DNA of 64,000 bases, from positions 62,001 through 126,000 of the forward strand of contig JAHLKC010000035.1 in assembly GCA_025449115.1 (NCBI GenBank). Direction: 5' to 3'. The position numbers and the translations under genes were made by a program. The DNA is from Chytridium lagenaria (lineage: Eukaryota > Chytridiomycota > Chytridiomycetes > Chytridiales > Chytridiaceae). The first letter of the stretch is position 1, and each line of letters opens with the position of its first letter. Shown piece after piece: positions 54,701 through 64,000 of the stretch. The notes beneath the pieces were generated by a model. It searched no databases, was not told the origin of the DNA, and was given only the letters and a program-made list of their open reading frames with translations.

Positions 54701-56042
54701 ATAATGCTTAGCTCTGGCCTCAACAAACGGCATATCGAAAAAATCTCCGTTGTAAGTCACGATAACATTGGGTTTGATTTCTCTTATGTGCGAAAAGAAT
54801 TTCTTGATGACAGCAAGCTTCGAAAAACCATAAGGAAAAAAAACATGGCTATGACGGCCTTACCTCATTTGGTTCATTGAAAATATGAAAGGGTCCCTCG
54901 TATTCTGGTTTTGGTGTATACTCAAAGTTTGAAATATCTTGGGAAACGATATCTCTATTTGTGATCAAATATCCCTATGAATAATCCTTAGGATCACTAT
55001 AATTTTAATGGAGGGCTTACCTGTCCGTCAACCATGTAAGAAATCATCATTATGTTATCAAACGACGAATCAGGAAACTTGAGAGGTAACTTTGTTGTCT
55101 CAATATCGTAGGCCAACACGATAGGCTCAGCACGCTTCACACGATCCTTTCTAACTGTCATCTCCACTTGTCCCTGTTGCTCACGCACTTCATACCAAAG
55201 TCCAACACGGCAATCTACGAATAATCATGAGCTGTCGTCATACTCTGCTTCAACGCCCATCCGAAAATACCCACCACAATCTATCGCCATGCGAATGTAA
55301 TAAATGACATCGTATTCGCGAATATCTTCAATGGCGACACCATCAAACGCCGAATATCTGTCATTGCTTAAAAAAAAGATTATGTCATTATGGACAAACA
55401 GAAACAACCTCCGTACCTCGAGAACCTCGACATGACGTTTTTATTTGCCCTTCTTACGTTCGACAACACAAACTTGCGGACCGATAGTAGATCTTGAACG
55501 TTGCTAAAACTTAACTTCAACAAAGCCCGCTTGACCCCGGCAAGATGGTTGGGCTGATACCTGCGTGAGTATCCCAGCAGTGTGATGCGTATCTTACCAG
55601 AGACAGATCCTCCTTTTCAACTTTTTCAACAGAGAGAAGTACTTTGGAGAACTTTTGCCGTAGGATTTGGTCGACATCATTCTCAGTTCCAGGCTTGAGT
55701 TATCGTCAGTATAGCGTGGTATATTGAAGGGCAGATATTTAAACAACCGACCTTGCAGATAACATAAAAGTAAGGGTTGTAGGGTATCGTCACTTTGAAT
55801 GTTCCTCCATCCTCCTCCACAAAATAAAAGTCCACGGCCGCCTTGATCGTACCCGATGCCTCCTTTAAGGACGTCTACACGGAAGATCTCTCGTTAGACC
55901 CATCCTAACAACTTTGCACAAGACATACAGGCGTCATATTTTATCATCCATCCTAACTTTGTGGCATTGGACAAGCGTCCAAACCCCATCCGCAAGTCAA
56001 ACTCATCCTGGTTCTCGACATCGTCCTCTGGTGGGTAATCCA
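48717..56042 (-). CDS. POL2: DNA polymerase epsilon catalytic subunit
   Basis: Leading-strand replicative B-family polymerase with 3'-5' proofreading. The likely start is at 56042 ([20 protein letters not shown], then LGWMIKYDA). In order: [20 protein letters not shown], exonuclease motif [18 protein letters not shown], exo III region [14 protein letters not shown], polymerase motif [21 protein letters not shown], the epsilon-specific Cys cluster [14 protein letters not shown] ahead of [31 protein letters not shown], motif [17 protein letters not shown]-type block [20 protein letters not shown], and [20 protein letters not shown] with TIPAA. The inactive C-terminal polymerase half follows ([20 protein letters not shown]), then two zinc modules (CSYC...; [20 protein letters not shown] with CHKC and CKCSG) and a final helix ending [11 protein letters not shown]. 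Numerous short introns interrupt the N-terminal half. Frame changes occur near 48870, 50880 and elsewhere. Confidence 0.95.
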
Positions 56043-56294
56043 TGAGAGTCTCAGTCCGGACAAACTTGACAAATTCAATTTGTTTGAAGATCTCGGACTT
56101 CCCCAGTTATTGAACAATGGACAGCAGATAAAAAATAAATCATATATTTGGGCTAATGACGGTCCCAATAAACGGCCTGCAGTTTTTTTGTTCTTTTTCT
56201 TTTCTCTCTCTCTCTCTTAATCCTAATCATTCCATTCGGCTATTTTGCTCAAGACATCTCATCCATTGAACCCTCCTCCAGTAATTCTGCGGTA

Positions 56295-57421
56295 TCAAGA
56301 CTTGAGTTTATCGGATTTCCATTCCACGTATTGATCAAACAATGACGGCCCTATCGGCAACAACAAGATAAGATTCAAAAGGTTACAAAAAAAAAGAGCA
56401 TCAAGAGGTGCTTTAAACTTCAAAATAACTCACATGCGCCTGACTCATCATACTTCTTGAGGTTCTTTGGAACCACCATCGAAAATTCAAAAAAACTGTT
56501 CCCACTGATCCTTATTCACCACCTTCACCGGATTCTCCTCGTCCAAGAAAGTAATAAAGCTTTCAACATGATTAAAACGGGTATCCTTGAGCAGCAATTT
56601 CCATAATCCCTTGGCTAAAAGTCATGTCAGCAAGTACCCGGATGCAAAATGTCTAACCCATCTACACAACTGTCAGTAAACATACACCTCAAGTTCGGTT
56701 ACCTCAACACCTATATATCTCTCCTGATTCTCTCTCGCAAACCCAAACGCCCATTTGTACATTGTCCTCAAGTTCTCAATATCATGCAAAACCGCTTCCA
56801 ACGAAGGAAATAGCGCTTTCAACTTTTTCTCCGAATCCACCCTACACCAACATTTCTCAGTCATCATGGGTACATTTTAAGCTCTTACTTTAACCCCAGC
56901 ATGCCTGTCAACCATTCCGATTGCAAAAACCTCCCCATCTGCGCTGCTTGTATCTACACGTTGTCAATACACTGATGACGTCCTCCACACACCTTCCATG
57001 CAATAATGAGAACGATATGCTAGTATCGATAAAGCGCAGGTCAGCAATGCCAAATCCATCATGCAAGCACATACACCGTCGACTGGAATGCCCAAGTCAT
57101 TACAAAACGTCTCAATCCCAGTAATGTCCATCATCTCAGGATCATCCACATCTACAAAAGAAAATCATCAACAAACAGCCTTTCCCTCATCCGGTTCCTC
57201 AAAAACGTACCCGCATATCCTTTAAACCAAGCTAGGCAAGCTTCCTCAGAAGGCGACGCTGGCGCGCTATCGCAACAAAAAAAAAAACCGTCAATCACAC
57301 ACTCAACCCCTTCTTCAACAAACATAAAACTCGTCCCATTCGCCGCTTTCCCCTTCTTCCCCTTTGGTGCAGTCTCTGTCGTTGAGGGCTGCCGTGTAGC
57401 TCGTTTCCGCTTTGGCCCCAT
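56295..57421 (-). CDS. DCN1-like cullin neddylation co-E3 (PONY domain)
   Basis: DCN1 proteins bind the Nedd8 E2 and cullins and promote cullin neddylation. The start at 57421 gives MGPKRKRATRQPSTTETAPK, a basic, nuclear-signal-like N-terminus. The PONY domain follows over several exons: ACLAWFKGYA, DPEMMDITGIETFCNDLGIP, then KKLKALFPSLEAVLHDIENL, RTMYKWAFGFARENQERYIG, the block LWKLLL, WEQFFEFSMVVPKNLKKYDE, and after a clean intron AWPSLFDQYVEW with the stop at 56297-56295. The ending YDExGAWPxLxDxxVEW is diagnostic. There is no N-terminal UBA domain, so it resembles the DCNL4/5 layout rather than yeast Dcn1. It is tandem to POL2 (about 250 bases apart) and divergent from the hydrolase. Confidence 0.85.
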
Positions 57422-57512
57422 GCTGATTTGGCAGCTTCTTTTTGGATTCAAGGGGACTAAAGAGCGTGGGACAACCCAAACTTCTTTTTACCTCAACTGA
57501 CAAACACCCAAA
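57422..57512. promoter_or_regulatory. Compact bidirectional promoter
   Basis: Only about 90 bases separate the start codons of the divergent DCN1-like gene and the alpha/beta hydrolase gene, so both must use overlapping promoter elements or very short leaders. No TATA box is evident. Confidence 0.55.
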
Positions 57513-59493
57513 ATGGGCCCATCACCTCCATGGTCGACATGGCCGACAATCAACATCGTCGGGTACCTATGCACGTTATGTCTGTTCATCACACCGTTAC
57601 GGTAAGGACGAAATGATGTTTGATCGTGAATCCTCATGATGCGTCTGCATCGTTTGGTTTTGTACATTTGGAATTTTCTTATGTATTTTTTTTGATTAGG
57701 TTGATCGTTTATCTTTCCCCATGCATCTCTGCCATCGCCCTCCTCGAACCCATCATCCCCGCTTACCTCCCCACCTACATCCTCCCTAAATCCACCTACG
57801 CCAAAACTTTTGTCACCATCTACTGCACCATTGAAACAATCTGGTCCATCTATTATGCGACCACAAAGGTTTAACCGAGCATTCTTCCAACCGCAATCTA
57901 AGGATTATTTAGCGTCGATTATCCAAACATTCCGATAATCCCCCGAAACTGAGAGCTTGCTGTGGGAAGTCGATTTTAAATGCCAGTGACGAGCATTCGG
58001 TTGAATTAAGGCTTTTCTTGAGGTGTAGACAGGAAGTCGAACATGTGGAAAAACTGATTTCACGATGGTTTTTGGGATCACCAAACTACTCAACCTTAAA
58101 GCTTGGTGAGTCTCCTTTAATAATTTTTGATGCTAAACGTTTGTAGACGATATTCGAGACTGGTTAAGCTGGGCTTTTTTCTCTAAAACCCGACACGCCC
58201 TCGACCCCCAACAAAAAAGCGACCTCGAAGCCATGATCGATTGTTTCCAAAGCACCACCGTCAAACGTCTCCCAGAAGGCTCTACAAAAGAAAAATGCAT
58301 CCGTCTGAACCTCGATGAACTTCGATCCCAAGTTCGGCCGTTCTTGTTTTACTTGGTTGGTGCCCCCCTTTAAAACATCTCCCTTGTTTTTAATTGAATT
58401 AGATCACTATGGCTGTGGACGCGTTTGCCGCGTCAATGCTTGTGACGAGGAACTTTGAGAAAAAGATTTCAAAGAATGGAAAAGTGACGTTTTGGATCTC
58501 GCCGGGGAAAAGTTCTTTTGCAAAAATGGATGACCCAATTTTTTTCGTACACGGGATTGGAGTTGGTTCGTATAAACTTTGTCACCCCCCTCCAGACCTA
58601 TTCGTCTCCCTCCTTTCCCTTCCATATACTGTAAAACTCACCTATGTTTTTTACCGTTTACGCGCTTTAAAGGCTTAGTCTCCTACATTGCATTCGTCGA
58701 CGCCATGCTCAAAAAATTTCCCAACAGACGTATCATCCTTCTCGAACTCCGTCACGTCTCAAGTAAGTCCTCCACCCATCTGACTTTAAACGCTAAACCT
58801 CACCCCCTACAGTGCAACTCGCCGACGAAGTCCCCAACATCAGTGAAACCCTCGCATCCATTGACGAACTCTACCTTTCCCTTCGTATCAAAAAAGCCGT
58901 CTGGATGGGTCATTCCCTTGGTTCCGTTATCTGTTCATGGATGTGTAAATTAAGACCACAACTCATGTCCCAAGTCATCTTTATTGATCCAATCGTAAGC
59001 CCCCCCCCTTCAACATTTTTACGTTATTAAACGACGGGGAAGGTGTTTGCGTTGTATGAACCGGACGTGGCGTATAACTTTTTGTATAGAAACCCTTCCA
59101 ATGGGTTTCAATTACTCATGTGGTTCCTGGCGGTATGTCATCCCCCAAAAAAACGTCACCTAACCTTTCCGCAGTCTCAAGAACTCTACATCTCTCATGC
59201 CCTCCGCAGGTAAACACAACTCACCCCTAACCTATAACTAAACGCCCCAAAGGCATTTCTGGTGGTACCAAGGCGTGATCTTCCCACAAGACCTTCCTGA
59301 CTATAACCCCATCACAGCCACTAACCCGACCCACGTCTTTATCTCTCAAAACGATCAAATCATCTCATGCGATACAGTGGCGAGACATCTTGAACGCCAT
59401 CACGTGAATGTCAAGGTTTGGAAGGGGTATCGGCATGGACAGTTTGCGTTCAAGCCAGAGGCGAGGGAAGAGGTGTTGAGGACGGTGATGTGA
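57513..59493 (+). CDS. Membrane-anchored alpha/beta hydrolase, conserved fungal type
   Basis: The start is at 57513 (MGPSPPWSTWPTINIVGYL). The first two exons encode hydrophobic segments (TINIVGYLCTLCLFITPLRL and the stretch around SPCISAIALLEPIIPAYL), so the enzyme is probably membrane-bound. Exons join in frame at 57868/58033, 58105/58147 and 58355/58403, and later ones also follow GT-AG rules. Catalytic features: oxyanion-region HG in FFVHGIGVG, nucleophile elbow WMGHSLGSVI (Ser), acid in FISQNDQIIS (Asp) and His in YRHGQFAFK near the C-terminus. HFWWYQGVIFPQDLP is typical of this fungal family. The substrate is unknown; lipase or esterase activity is inferred only from the fold. The gene shows no frame break, unlike most of its neighbours. 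Confidence 0.82.
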
Positions 59494-59896
59494 GCCTCTT
59501 TTTTGGGGGGGTTGAATGCTTCCCTACCCCCTCGTATTTTTATTTTTTTTTGGTGGAAGGCGATCGTTGAAAATCACTTGTGTTTTGGTTTAATCGGGAT
59601 GAAAAAGAATAATTAAAAGCTTTTCTTTTTTGTAAGGCCGTCTCCCCCCACCCCCATTTTTCTCTTTGTTCTCCAACGGATTGGACAGCCCACATTGATG
59701 ATGCCATACAATATAATCATGTAACCCGTAACGTAAACGCTGACTATGCAGATGGCCGCACAAAACGGAAAAAAAAAAACCCGCAAAAAAACACGCATCG
59801 CACAACACCCCTCTGCAGATGATGGAGTCGCGACACCAACAAGCATAGAAAGGCCAAAAAACACAATCACAAAAACGCAAGAAAACATTGGTGATC
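59494..59896. other. Short intergenic region
   Basis: T-rich and A-rich tracts (for example poly-A near 59770) lie between the hydrolase stop and the next start. No feature is recognised. Confidence 0.45.
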
Positions 59897-61823
59897 ATGT
59901 TCCCCGATCCATACACAAAAGCAACTCCAGCCTCCCTCCTAACCCACGCCACAACCCCAGAAAAACTCACCCGCATTCATCTCCAAACCCCAACAACATC
60001 CGATCGTCAACCATGTCGATTCCCTATCCTCCCACACGTCTTCAACGATGCCATCTTCACACGAGCCCTTCACGTCCCTGTCCCCATTCCACGGGTGATC
60101 CCTGTGAAGCCGGCGTCACCGGGTATCGTGTTCCCCGCGCTATGTGCGGGTGTTGGGGCGCATATCGGGGTGTCGCGAGGGGAAGGGAGGGAGGCGTGGG
60201 TGCCGGAACATTTGGGGAGGTGGATTGAGAGGGCGAGGATTGAAGGGGGGGGAGGGGAGGGGAGGGAGATGTGTGCCTGGAGTTGGGGTTGCGGGGGAAG
60301 GAGGACGGGGTGTTGGGTGGATGAACGGGGAGAGGTGTTTGTTGTGCCGAGGATTGTGAGGAATGAGGTTGTGGAGGATGGAGGGTTGCGGTGTTGTTGG
60401 AGAGACATGTTTGGGATGGAGGTTTGTCAGATCGTCTTGTTTTTCCACTTGTTTTCTCGCGGTTTCTTTTTTCGAGGGATAAACTGACGATAGATACCTT
60501 ATTGCTTTTATTTTTATGAATTTTAGGCGGCGATATCCGACACGCTATCACCGGTACCCCTCTCTACACCATCCAACAAAAAAGACGTCGGAACCCGTCA
60601 CACCCTCTTCCTCCGCACCCCAACCAACCATCTCCTCATCAAAATCTCTGAACGCCACGGTGTAAGTTCTCACCCATTCTACCCAAAAACTCACCCCCCG
60701 CATCCTCTCTAGTGGTCCGGGTGGAACTACGACGTCCACATCCGTGCTTCATCCCAAAAATGGCGACTCCTTGGAACCCTTGACCGCACATCACCGTGTG
60801 CCAACACGGGGGCTGCGACGTCTGTGTTTGGCGGGAAGGGAGGGTGTGGAGAGGGGTTGGGGAGTTGTGGGAGAGGACCTGGTGGGGACTTGCTGGAGGT
60901 GTTGGTGTTGGAGGTGTGATGGGGTGTGCGGGAACGACGGGGAGTTGTGGGCTGGAGATGCTTGTGGGATTTCGAGGATGGAGGTGAGGTGTTTTGGGAG
61001 ATGTATTGTGATGATGGGTGAGTGTTTTTTGTTTTGTTTTTTTTTTTTGTTCTCTTCTTATTTATAAATTAAAACCTCTATCCCATCTCTTTCTTGGAAA
61101 AACAACGATAAACTGACACATTTTTTTGAAATATGTAAGGGGACCCCACTCAAAACATTTACCGCTTCCTCGACTCCCGCACAGGGAATCACGCCGGCTC
61201 CCTCATCCGCCACCCCTCCACACCAACCCCACGGCCCCCTCCCCCCGCCCCGACACTCGAAGCCTACACCCCCTTCACGACCAAACCCCGTCCCCCAATC
61301 CCACGTCCCTGTCGCCACATCCACACGGACAAACCCCTCCCGCAACTCACCCCCCAGCCCCCCCACACCTCCATTAGTCGACACCTGGGAACTCGTGATC
61401 GAACCCTTGAAACCCCCTAAACCCCCACTAGGCTGCACCGTGTCAACGCCGCCATTCCCCCCAGAGATGCTCCTCGCCGCATCCCTCACTGCCCAGCTTC
61501 TGACCACCAACCCAGACATTACATCGCGGGCCATGAACTCGCGGGACGCTGGGAATCGGAAGTGTGGGGTGTCGGTGAAGGCGTTGCGGAAGAAACGGGT
61601 TGTGGAGGAAGGGGTGAGACAGTGTGAAGGAGAGGGGGGTGGGAGTGAGAGTGGGGGTGTGGAGGTGTTGAATGGGATGAAGATTTTTAGGACGGATAGT
61701 AGGGCTGGGATGAGGGCTGTTGTGGAGAGCGGTGAGGAAGGCGGAGGAGGAGGCAAAAAAGGATCCGAGGATTGGGTGGAGGAGGAGAAAGGTGGTTATT
61801 TGAAGAAAGGTTGGGGATGGTGA
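59897..61823 (+). CDS. Unrecognised protein, possible tubby/LURP-one-like beta barrel
   Basis: An ATG at 59897 opens MFPDPYTKATPASLLTHATT. The frame runs through VFNDAIFTRALHVPVPIPRV, then a Gly/Arg-rich stretch and VDERGEVFVVPRIVRNEV. It joins in frame across an intron (donor about 60420, acceptor about 60527) to DTLSPVPLSTPSNKKDVGTR and HTLFLRTPTNHLLIKISERH. After another intron come GWSGWNYDVHIRASSQKWRL and LGTLDR. From about 60850 the frame must shift; later pieces are QNIYRFLDSRTGNHAGSLIR, a Pro-rich segment, and VIEPLKPPKPPLGCT with MLLAASLTAQLL before a stop at 61821-61823. The alternating short beta strands are reminiscent of tubby-like or LURP-one barrels, but that is weak. It may be two genes. 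Confidence 0.4.
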
Positions 61824-63606
61824 TTGTTGTTATAATATGCATGACTTGCTTTTTTGTTTGCATTTTTTTTCACCTTTATTGTTTCGATATCCACTTTTTT
61901 TTTTTTCAATTGTTGTTTGCAAAATGTTTAATGTATTGATTATTTTTTTTCCTTTCTTTTAAGAATATTTAAAACGCGTATAATGCGTCCATGGATGACT
62001 TTCTTTATTCAAGGCGGTTGGAGCCTCAATTACATTGCAACGTAATATAAATATAAAACCGGATACACTTACGCTATAGCAAACAATGATATTTCCTTTA
62101 CAAAAAAACTGCCTTTAACTTTCTAAACTAAGCTATTTTCTCTACCCATACGCTTAAGGGTTTTTTTCTTTTTCGTTTTGGTGAATATAAAAATGTTGAG
62201 ACCTGATTCAAAGCGGGGATTTTCATACAGCTCTCATTTTTCATTATTTACAGTGATCGCTCATGTATGTCCATGCTCTTTAAAAGTGAGTCCTAAAAAA
62301 CAGCCTTTTAAACACTTTTAAATAATGCCCACGGAAACGACTGTTTTTTTATTGTTCCACTTGTGGCATAACGATTATAATTTATTGTAGTCTAAGCATT
62401 GGGTATGTACATATATGTTAAGCATCTCTATTCTCTATTTATTATTAGTATGTATTTAAATATCTATTTATTATTGCTTTGATTCATCTTTATTTATTTA
62501 ATGATTCAGTGGCGTTCAATCAAATAAATGTTTAATCTCAAGGATGCTTATGATTGGCTCTTTCATATCATTGGCTGCTTGCACTTGATTGGCCCACTTT
62601 CCATTTCTTGATTTGGTTAAAGTGAAATGCGGCACCTCTGTTGTACGACATGCGTGTGACCCACATGGTTTGACGTATTTGCTCATCCATGACCAAATAT
62701 GTATTATTAATATAATAATATAGTAGTACGTCATGCCCAATTTGTTGACCTCTTGGCCCTTGGGGCTCTTGGCGTTGTTGTTTGTTGTTATTGGCAATGG
62801 CGCTAATGTAAATATAATAATAGTTTATTATTAGAAAAGACAAAAGGATAATAATATTACAGTATGTATGTATTACAAGAATAAAGTTGACAAGTCAAAA
62901 GAGTTTAAAACACAGAGAGAGAGAGTGATACAAATCCACTAGAATTTGAATTGAATTGATGTCTCTCTGTCTTATTAAATATTAATATTATTATTATTAG
63001 ATAACATTATTATTATTACTAATTATGAGTATGAAACATGCAAAATAAATATAAATAAATATATTAAATAAATAAAATAATAATAAACGCATATTAATAT
63101 TTATAGTAAATATTTATAATCCCCTGCCTGCAAATGTAACCCTGTATTTACCTAGAATATTATTATTAACCTGTTTCAGTATTAATTAAAATAATAATTA
63201 AATAATAATTAAATAAATAAATAAATAAAAACTCTCTTTTTTGCTGCCCTCCCCAGGCAGGCAGGCAGGCATATCATTATTTATTTATCATTTAAATATT
63301 TATTATTATTTAATATCTTCACCCCTTGCTGCTCCTGCTGCTGCTTTCTTATCCAAAACATTTTATTTATTTTTAAAAAAACAAAAAAAAAAAAACAAAA
63401 AACTTTATTTCTAATTAAATAATCCACTCTACCTTTCTTTTGTTCCGTGGACGTTGCAGTTGAGAGACCTCTTTTCTCATCTGCTCCCAACACAAAAGGC
63501 ATCATCATCATCATCATCATCATCATCTCCTCTGGCACATCTCTGTCAAGAGAGTCTCATAGAGTGACCACCACTTAACTCAAACCATCCTTCAACACCT
63601 GAAAAG
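61824..63606. other. AT-rich intergenic region with microsatellites
   Basis: Very AT-rich, with ATTATT/TAATAA runs around 62980-63240, a four-unit GGCA repeat (about 63256-63271) and nine CAT units (about 63501-63527) just before the next gene. It is the presumed promoter of the gene at 63607. No RNA gene is recognised. Confidence 0.55.
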
Positions 63607-64000
63607 ATGGCCTCTGTAACATCAAATGCTCCAACCGCAACCGTCACCCGCATCGTGACGGCAACCGCCTCTGCCCTGGCGGATCCTCTCATCTACAGTC
63701 AGTTCAACGTCAACAGAATCTCCATCAAGGTCGCTGCCATCTCCTTAATGTTTGGTTAGTCCTCTTCATCTTTCCTTCTCTTCCATCTCTTATCAAACTA
63801 ACACATCCATCACCTTACGTTCATTTTCCTTTGTTGTCCTCACCTCCCATCATGTGCAGTCAACCTGTTTGTCTTTTTTCCGCACCTTCAAGAACAGAAC
63901 CAGCACCGTCGCCATTCTCTCCTTCCTCTTCATGTTTGTCCAACAACTCGGTGTCATCATCCAATTCCTTCCCGACGTTTCTATCATCCCTAAAAACGAT
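63607..64000 (+). CDS. Membrane protein, N-terminal part only (runs off window)
   Basis: ATG at 63607 gives MASVTSNAPTATVTRIVTAT, then FNVNRISIKVAAISLMFG, and splices (GTTAGT...GTGCAG, 63755-63860) to VNLFVFF. One T too many in the T run near 63872 must be skipped to continue RTFKNRTSTVAILSFLFMFV and QQLGVIIQFL. At least two hydrophobic helices are present. The N-terminal Ser/Thr-rich part could be extracellular. Family unknown; the gene is cut by the window end. Confidence 0.6.

Noticed and set aside
62980..63240. ATTATT-rich region as a CRISPR-like or centromere-like array
   Set aside because: The runs are irregular simple-sequence DNA without regular repeats and spacers.
1..64000. tRNA genes
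   Set aside because: Scanning by eye for B-box and acceptor-stem patterns gave no candidate that could fold as a cloverleaf; a dedicated search would be decisive.

Overview
This window is nuclear DNA of a fungus. Almost every recognisable gene is interrupted by short GT-AG introns (mostly 35-200 nt; one is GC-AG). The content is fungal or general eukaryotic: a nucleoporin, DNA polymerase epsilon, a DCN1-type neddylation factor, a spliceosomal U6 snRNA, a DUF3712-like vacuolar-type membrane protein and a DNMT5-type DNA methyltransferase. Long Ala/Gly/Ser-rich tracts, a bacterial-type GpsA and a DUF262 protein would fit an early-diverging (chytrid-like) fungus, but the placement is an inference and I cannot name a species.

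Layout. 1-861 (-): Skp1/elongin-C-like protein running off the left edge. 3695-6644 (+): conserved fungal Cys-rich protein. 7559-10838 (-): single-pass membrane protein with a C-terminal SH3 domain. 11514-12935 (-): GpsA-type glycerol-3-phosphate dehydrogenase. About 13100-15095 (+): unrecognised basic, disordered protein. 15700-24112 (+): DNMT5-type methyltransferase/SNF2 ATPase with a PCNA-binding motif near its N-terminus. 24113-29697: gene-poor interval with hairpins, two possible small genes, a dispersed repeat, and a U6 gene with decayed U6 copies beside it. 29698-31256 (-): DUF3712/LEA-like membrane protein. 33032-35018 (+): DUF262 (GmrSD-like) protein. 35925-39410 (+): mitochondrial aconitase. 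39411-41510: second copy of the dispersed repeat and a 22-base G tract. 41511-47001 (+): Nup120/Nup160 with an unexpected FG tail. 47123-48706 (+): PRPP synthetase with an insertion. 48717-56042 (-): POL2. 56295-57421 (-): DCN1-like. 57513-59493 (+): alpha/beta hydrolase. 59897-61823 (+): unrecognised. 61824-63606: AT-rich spacer. 63607-64000 (+): start of a membrane protein.

The genes do not form an operon. They are independent eukaryotic units, but DNA replication and chromatin are well represented (Pol epsilon, DNMT5 with a PIP box, a nuclear pore scaffold). The most interesting locus is the DNMT5 gene. Its motif set is that of an ATP-dependent 5-methylcytosine methyltransferase, and the canonical PIP box suggests direct coupling to the replication clamp.

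Data-quality warning: many conserved genes, including aconitase, are broken by one-base contractions or expansions of homopolymers. These look like sequencing or assembly indels rather than real mutations, because the reading frame is recovered immediately afterwards with a conserved sequence. The alpha/beta hydrolase is intact through every junction I could follow. Coordinates below therefore span the gene even where no single frame is continuous.
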